A stretch of 64,000 nt of DNA from Bathynomus jamesi (taxonomy: Eukaryota; Arthropoda; Malacostraca; Isopoda; Cirolanidae): assembly GCA_023014485.1 (NCBI GenBank), contig JAJOZX010006162.1, positions 182,001-246,000 of the forward strand, in the 5' to 3' direction. The notes under the pieces are model-generated. The model had not been told where the DNA came from. It was given only the letters and a program-made list of their open reading frames with translations, and searched no databases. Of the stretch, positions 59,201-64,000 are shown in pieces. How positions within the stretch are numbered: position 1 is the stretch's first letter; every line of letters begins with the position of its first letter. The position numbers and the translations under genes are program-made.

Positions 59201-62124
59201 ACCATTACTCCTGACATCATTCACCGTGTGCTTGCTGACTGGGTATCACGTCTGAATTTGTGTATGAAAACAATGGTGGACATATTGAGCACGTTCTGTA
59301 AATAAAAGCTTTTGTTTTGCCTTTTTTATTATTTTTCCTATGATGCCGGACTTATGGGACACCCTGTATATTCTTCATCCCAATTATCTCTCAGTATAAT
59401 TATGATTCCAATTATCAATAGATTTTGTTTTACATTATCGAATGTTCGTAATGGATATTGTAGTTGTTTTATATAGTTGCTTTCATTAATAGTTACATAA
59501 ATATGATAGTTTGGTTATTTATTTACATCATGATGGCACCACAAATTATGCATCCTTGCTTATTTCGTATTATTTTAATTACAGATCTGAATCATTTTCA
59601 AATTTTCTTTAAATAAGCTTTTTTGTCAAATAGTTAAGTTAATCATAATTATTTTAATCAATTATTATCACAAGGAAATGAAAACGTGCATATTTTATCT
59701 CACCATCGGAACTACATTCTGAGGATGGAAGTCAAAGATGGATTCGGGAGAGAAATTTGGGGCGAGTGGAATGTGTTCAAAGTGGACTCGGAGGAAATGA
59801 AGTAGGCTCACATTTTATTCTTTATTATTATTTTTATATGATCGATAGTTTGAACCACTCTACAAATTGATATTATGAATGCATTTTCAAGTTTCATCTA
59901 CTGTATCTTTAAAGGAATTAAGACCCCAAAACATGAATGAAGTCTTCAAATTTTGAGATTCGCTTTCTCAAAGTTTAAATGAAAATATTTCATTATATTT
60001 GATTTGAAGATTACTGTATGTATTAATATGGTAAAAAGCTTAATTATTTTTATATGAGAGAGAGATTTTAAGCCATAATATAAATACACGCTTTGACAAG
60101 GAATATGATTGATTTTCTCTTTATTTTTGCAATGAAGTGAAAGTCTGCTGAAATGCAAACGAAAGAAAATCTTTTAATGAAATTTTTTTTGTATTATTTT
60201 GGTTTTCATAATAATTCTTTGTCTAATGAATGTAAACTATAAAAGTTTTGTTGTATAAATTGAACATTATTTTAATGTATTCATATAATTAAAGAGAAAT
60301 CTCAATTAAATATAATTTATTATTGCACTTGGTTGAGAATGGTACAGTAATTGTTTAAAGGAATTTCTTCAAATTACACTTTTATTAATAATTTGCCAAA
60401 TTATATTAAATTTATGGAGATCTGCTCCACAATCGCTCTGACTATCCAAACTTCATGTACATTAATCACAGTAATGATTCATTCAATTTCTTTTTATTGA
60501 AGCAGTTATCTTACCAAATGTAGCAATCACTTACCTGTCAGAAGTGGTGCAGTATTTCTATAATAAAAGGGCTACGTCGTAGCGAATGTCGTAACACCGC
60601 TTCCCGTTGGTCAGCGAAGTGAAGCGACATTGGGTCTGGGTAGTAGTTGGATGGGAGACCGCCCACTGCGTCCAATCTATGTAGCGACCAAGTGGTTCGG
60701 ATCCCACGTAAAGCTGTAGGTCCACTCCGTCGTATGACCTTAGATGTTGCGAAGAAGGTTAAACAAAACCAATAATTATTATCTACAGGGTGTCCCGTAA
60801 GTCTGGACCCATAGGGAAAAATAATAAAATTACAAAATAGTCCAAAAATTTATTGCATAATCTGTTCAAAGTGTCCGCCGTTGTGTCGCACACATAGTTG
60901 AAGACGCAATCTCCACTGCGACAGCACTTTCTGAATCACAGTCGCAGAAATTTCTTGACACGCCTCCACAATGCGTGCTTTAAGGTGGAAAATGTTCTGA
61001 AGTTTGACCTCGTACACTTTGGCTTTCAAGTGGCCCCACAAATAAAAATCATAATAAAAAATAATAAAAAAATAATAATAATAAAATAATAATAACATAA
61101 TAAAAAATATATTATAAATCCCTATGGGTCCAGACTTACGGGACACCCTGTATAATAGAACGCTTGGAAGTAGAAGTGATTCAAATGCATTCAGAACACC
61201 AAACTCCAGATGTGATATACTGTATGTACGTGAATCACCTTTGATCACGGTTTCCTTCTTCCCACAAATTGAGATTTTTGTTATTTGAGTCACTTCTCTG
61301 GAATGCACTTTGGCAAAAGATAAAACATCGGTATAAAACGCACTTGAATCATTTTCACTTCCAACCGTACAATTGCTGAAATGGGAAACATATTTTCACT
61401 GTTCGCAAATATCCATATTTTAAAATTTTAAAAACTTCATCATATATTTAAATCTTTTCAATTTTGTTCTCGTCTCTGTAATTTAAGTATTATTATTGGA
61501 GCTGAAAACCCTGAAGTGACATTTAAATTTCTTTTCAGATACAAACTTACGGCAACGAATTACAATGCTAAGAGTACGGCCTACGATCGCTTCAGTTACG
61601 TGAATGGTAACTATTTCTCGACATTTGACATGGACAACGATAAATCTGGTGTGTCTCATTTTTTAACTTATTGTTTTTCATTCATTTTTATAGTTTTGAA
61701 CTATAACTATATTTAAGGGTTTAGATATTATTTAGTTTTTAATACATAATAAATCTAATAAACATATTGCATCCCATTACTATATCCTAAACTAAAACTA
61801 AATGGCCTTGTCTTCTCTTACACTGCCTTCATATAATTTACATATATGATATTAATCTTAATACAAATATCTTACTGCCCAATAGCAAAGACCAGTTGCG
61901 CTGTGAATTGGAAAGGAGGGTGGTGGTACAATAACTGTCACAACAACAATCCAACTGGTCTTCATGCAAAGAAAGATAGCACAGGAATGAGAATAAAACC
62001 TTGGTCAAAACTGGATAGCACCCACCGGTATGCAACATGGCTTCAACTGAAAATTCGACCACAGATTTGCAGCAACTCAATTTCAGTCGCCAAACTGAAC
62101 ACTCACAACTGTGTTTTCGATTAA
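47311..62124 (+). CDS. Fibrinogen-related secreted lectin-like protein
   Basis: Ten exons: 47311-47406, 51486-51594, 54945-55125, 56815-56913, 57111-57191, 57477-57548, 57842-58008, 59675-59801, 61539-61648, 61886-62124. All introns are GT-AG and the phases join into 426 codons. Residues 1-19 are a signal peptide (MIVKLILILASFCFGVKG). Residues 33-130 form a helical stalk. The fibrinogen domain runs from Cys193 (DCSEILVAGDTISGIYQI) through [13 protein letters not shown] (224-236), a Ca-site-like FDMDNDK (340-346) and the Cys352/Cys365 pair in [17 protein letters not shown] tail after KIRP has two more Cys. Exon 3 ends AACTA before GTAATT, so an apparent TAG spans the splice site. Such proteins bind carbohydrates or acetyl groups on microbes. 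Resembles tachylectin/ficolin; the exact ligand is unknown. Confidence 0.88.
49204..49311. repeat. Small foldback
   Basis: Inverted repeat CATTGCTGCGTTCTTTTCTAT...CCGAATAATTGACCCCTCA around 49260. A third partial copy of the arm is at about 49370-49412 (TTCCTTTCTATAGTTTTATT). Confidence 0.75.
49413..49723. mobile_element. MITE ending in GGCAACCCTA
   Basis: Flanked by 9 bp TGAATAACT at 49404-49412 and 49724-49732. The right end, inverted, starts TAGGGTTGCCACA; the left end shows no matching TIR, so it may be truncated. The part AATTTTCTTTGTTGTAACCA is shared with 51000-51030. Confidence 0.6.
50340..50550. repeat. Foldback with shared palindromic core
   Basis: Outer arms GGGATCACCTGAAGATC and inverse; inner arms TAACGAAAATATCACGACC and inverse, with the GTCAAGTGCGTACAGTTGAC centre. 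Same organisation as 25160-25380. Confidence 0.85.
50772..50968. mobile_element. 197 bp MITE, second TAGGCTGACCATA copy
   Basis: Perfect 8 bp duplication ATTATTAA at 50764-50771 and 50969-50976. Opposite orientation to the copy at 19392. Confidence 0.92.
51595..53339. other. Intron 2 sequence of right FReD gene
   Basis: Mirrors 30540-31990 and in part 1-1330. Contains the relic stalk exon (52099-52185), an ATA repeat at 52438-52473 and a GT repeat at 53260-53296. Confidence 0.65.
52099..52185 (+). other. Candidate relic stalk exon, right arm
   Basis: Open FERTSLIVFSNMTKIADIS then DLKIRITDAI, homologous to 1013-1105. No donor follows in this copy (ATGACC). See that entry. Confidence 0.35.
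53340..53950 (-). pseudogene. Second Penelope-like remnant
   Basis: The minus strand reads LCYPNYFLDNSLNKDKKSF and ILCLPYDNNLTHFTRVI, then SLFIRNNSVNVTLCIYSIKC and CNYCNLVYIGETGKTFANRN (GIY-YIG), then NNHAIEWDNS. The domain order matches PLE connector plus GIY-YIG, and the sequence is quite diverged from the PLE at 3841-6226. Stops and frame changes present. Confidence 0.75.
53951..54944. other. Intron 2 sequence, no gene
   Basis: 54100-54580 is inverted-repeated at 1-480. Short complex stretch at 54000-54090 (CTCCACCTGATGCCAGCGG) resembles a degraded SINE head but cannot be named. Confidence 0.5.
55317..55518. mobile_element. 202 bp hAT-type MITE
   Basis: Ends CAGGGGTTCTTAACCT and, inverted, CAGGGGTTCTTAACCTC. 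Perfect 8 bp duplication GGTTAGAT at 55309-55316 and 55519-55526. The left arm mirror site near 23125 is empty. Confidence 0.93.
55772..56067. mobile_element. 296 bp foldback with shared core
   Basis: Ends TGTTGGGGTAAATGTGATAA and inverse, then GGTAATTATGCATAATTACC repeats, then the core (CGAAAATATCATGACTTAACC...). Flanked by TA-rich DNA, so the target duplication is not readable. The centre has GGCATTCAA words in both orientations. Confidence 0.8.
58174..59366 (+). mobile_element. mariner-type element, 1193 bp
   Basis: Ends CAGGGTGTCCCGTAAGTCTG and, inverted, CAGGGTGTCCCATAAGTCCG. TA flanks at 58172-58173 and 59367-59368. The left arm mirror site near 21565 is empty. Lies in FReD intron 7. 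Confidence 0.9.
58268..59305 (+). pseudogene. mariner-type transposase, broken
   Basis: Starts MSVSKEERIQIILLIRNRSQ and stops soon after. Later frames give LFSDEAVFHGNGEVNRQN (first Asp), WFQQDGAPAHYSTQVREYL (second Asp) and WPARSPDLTPLDFYLWGHL (third Asp). Multiple frameshifts. Relative of the palindromic relic at 16176 and the MITE at 60786. Confidence 0.88.
60560..60783 (+). repeat. 5S rRNA-derived SINE
   Basis: The head GTCAGCGAAGTGAAGCGACAT followed by GGGTCTGGGTAGTAGTTGGATGGGAGACCGCC closely follows the second half of 5S rRNA, including the internal control region (AGTACTTGGATGGG-like). A non-5S tail follows (GGATCCCACGTAAAGCTG). SINEs with 5S heads are known as SINE3. Too altered to be a real 5S gene. 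Confidence 0.8.
60786..61150. mobile_element. 365 bp nonautonomous mariner
   Basis: Ends CAGGGTGTCCCGTAAGTCTG and inverse with TA flanks. The minus strand retains a transposase C-terminus (DFYLWGHLKAKVYEVKLQNI) at about 60850-61055, so it is an internal-deletion derivative. It inserted directly after the SINE. Confidence 0.88.
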
Positions 62125-64000
62125 AATCTGTATTGGCCAAAGGGAATATTTTGTTCCCGATATGGTATGGTGTCAGAAACAATATTTTGGAATTATATCT
62201 AAAAATTTCGAGCTTTAAATTCTAGTTGAGGAACAACGTGAATAGTTTGTTAACCTGAGGCTTAAATACAAAAACAATTACTTTATCTTTATTATTTTGT
62301 AAAGAAAATCGTATTGCAAATTATATTTTAAACATATGTTTAGAGTTTGCTTGTTTGTACAAATCCTACGAAAGCTTAACATTACAATTATTAAAAATGT
62401 AATATTGTATACATAATATATTATATTTTTATGAACAATTAAACTTTAATTTCATTACTACTCACTAACTTTTCTACACCAATAGTTTTCTGTATCACAT
62501 AAACTAATTATTATTAAACTATTATTGAAACTATTTTTTTCCTAAACACATTTTAAATGTTTCCAATGACAGAAAATATGGAGCACTGTCAAATGTATTC
62601 CTACTTTTTCCTTATATTTTATTCACACCGATCATCTTGATCCAATAGAAATCGGGACAGCATGGGTGAAAGGTACTGTGAACACTGAAAAAACTGGAAA
62701 TTTTGAGACAAAAGAAAGGAGATCAGCGATCATCTTCCCTCTTCAGAAAACTAAATAATCCCGATAAGAAGTGCACACTGAGTCCTACCGTTTGTAGTTT
62801 TTCAGTTGTTGTAAATCAACCAAAAACTTTGGTAACATTAATAAAATTAAGAAAAATGTTTGTTTGTTAATTTGATACTAGCAGACTTTAATTTAAAGCA
62901 CTAACAGCTCTTCATTCCAACTCTTGTCACAGTGAACAATTGAAACTCAAAATGAAGGCAAACTGAATGAAATGAGAACCAAATTTTCCTCTTTCTCCAG
63001 TATCAGTATAATAAGAATGTTGTAATAGGCAGCTTGTATTTTAAAATGTTCGTTTGTAAATTGCTCTCATTGTATTATGGAACATATATTTCTGCATATA
63101 AATTATGTCCAATTTGGGAACTATAAAAATAAAATTCACACTTCATTAAAATTCTTATTTTTTTTTCTTAATTGGTGAGAAGTAGCATTAAAACTGAAAA
63201 TATCATCTACATGATTTTAAATTCAGTATATTTAAATAAGGTAAACAACAAATAAATTAATAAATTTAAAACTGTATAAAAGACAAGTTTATATAATAAA
63301 AATAGTCTTCAGAGAAATATTTGAGGTATGATTCAATAAAGCGCTTTTTCAACATTTATCACATTAAATTACACCAATTTTCAATTCGAAAAAAGAAAAA
63401 GGTAAAAATAAGAAATTCTAAAACTGTCGTAGATATTGGATAAGAGTGTAATTTTTAAATTTTAGAAAAAAATGAATGAACCTTCTCACTTTAAGACTGT
63501 TCCTCTTTGGTGGTGGGAATTGGTATTGCAGTTTGTGATCAAGTGTGGAAGAGAATCCTAATGTTTCATGATCACTGTATAATGATGCGTTATCTCTCTT
63601 TTTGATGTACAGACAACATCATAATGGCTATACTTCGTCATTTCTATATAATCATGCAATACACATGTTCAAATGTTTTGAAACCAAGCTCGAATAAATT
63701 TTTTATAAAGTGAATTAAAAATAATATGAAGTGCAATACCTATGGTATAGTTTGATCGAAAGGATGAGAAATAAATCACAATAAAACTTGATTACCCGAC
63801 ATAAGAATGACTTTGGATATATTCTTATGATTTTTCGTCCTGCAGGAGAGCATGAAAAATAATAATCTTTCTGTCATTTAAACTTCTTCGTAACGACTAC
63901 GGCCGTCCCAAGGGGAAATAGCTCCCCACGCAAACTTTAAATTCGGCGCCCCATATCTCCTATGTTCTGTGTGGTTAAAACGAACGATTCAAATAATGTT
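62125..64000. other. 3' flank of right FReD gene
   Basis: No further gene seen. Mirrors 9460-7790, which shows the duplication extends beyond FReD. SINE-like tail relic at 63835-63955. No AATAAA found within about 190 bases after the stop. Confidence 0.6.

Larger units (their letters stand above)
43747..64000. repeat. Right arm of giant inverted duplication
   Basis: Reverse complement of 7760-39543 in the same order. Insertions private to this arm: piggyBac 44837-45859, composite hAT-like 50306-51063, MITE 55317-55518, foldback 55772-56067, mariner 58174-59366, and SINE plus MITE 60560-61150. The arm runs off the window end, so its outer limit is unknown. Confidence 0.9.

Noticed and set aside
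60580..60700. Functional 5S rRNA gene
   Set aside because: Only the second half resembles 5S, with many changes, and it runs straight into a SINE tail.

Overview
The window is AT-rich, repeat-laden animal DNA. TTAGG-type telomere-like repeats, Tc1/mariner, Penelope-like (PLE), LINE, piggyBac and hAT-like elements, and a fibrinogen-related gene with many small exons all suggest an arthropod. I cannot fix the lineage; a crustacean or chelicerate would fit. There are no bacterial genes.

The largest-scale structure is a giant inverted duplication. Sequence from about 7760 to 39543 reappears reverse-complemented from about 64000 back to 43747, broken by insertions private to one arm. Each arm carries one fibrinogen-related (FReD, ficolin/tachylectin-like) gene, and the two genes lie head-to-head. 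The right gene (+, ten exons, 47311-62124) can be spliced by eye into an uninterrupted 426-codon reading frame with signal peptide, N-terminal stalk and complete FReD. The left gene (-, 35896-9917) keeps all ten exons at mirror positions, but exons 1, 2 and 4 have indels that break the frame. The 4.2 kb spacer (39544-43746) holds part of a third FReD final exon, split by a DNA transposon. Bases 1-1330 are a further copy of intron 2 sequence, so the locus was probably a FReD array.

Most of the length difference between arms comes from nested transposons. In the left gene the intron between exons 8 and 9 is 9.1 kb; its mirror intron is 1.7 kb. The extra DNA is (i) a ~5.9 kb terminal-inverted-repeat (TIR) element at 11317-17204 carrying a decayed gene of an uncharacterised arthropod family, itself invaded by three Tc1/mariner elements, and (ii) a 3.3 kb element at 17254-20595. 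That second element and the spacer element (40347-43327) encode two divergent members of one unclassified transposase-like family; both have TAGGG termini and 8-9 bp target duplications, which points to a hAT-related group. I regard these two element types as the best candidates for undescribed systems.

Other content: an inverted PLE pair (1331-7065); a decayed LINE with CCCH zinc fingers (25558-29443) sitting in the loop of a foldback; a MULE-like element (32292-33173); a foldback of GGACAGTTTGCC repeats (38028-39072); a piggyBac remnant (44837-45859); a second PLE remnant (about 53340-53950); a 5S-derived SINE (about 60560-60783); and many MITEs with readable target duplications. At least five foldbacks share one palindromic core although their outer ends differ. 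All calls were made by reading; no alignments or searches were run, so percent identities are not given and boundaries marked 'about' are approximate.
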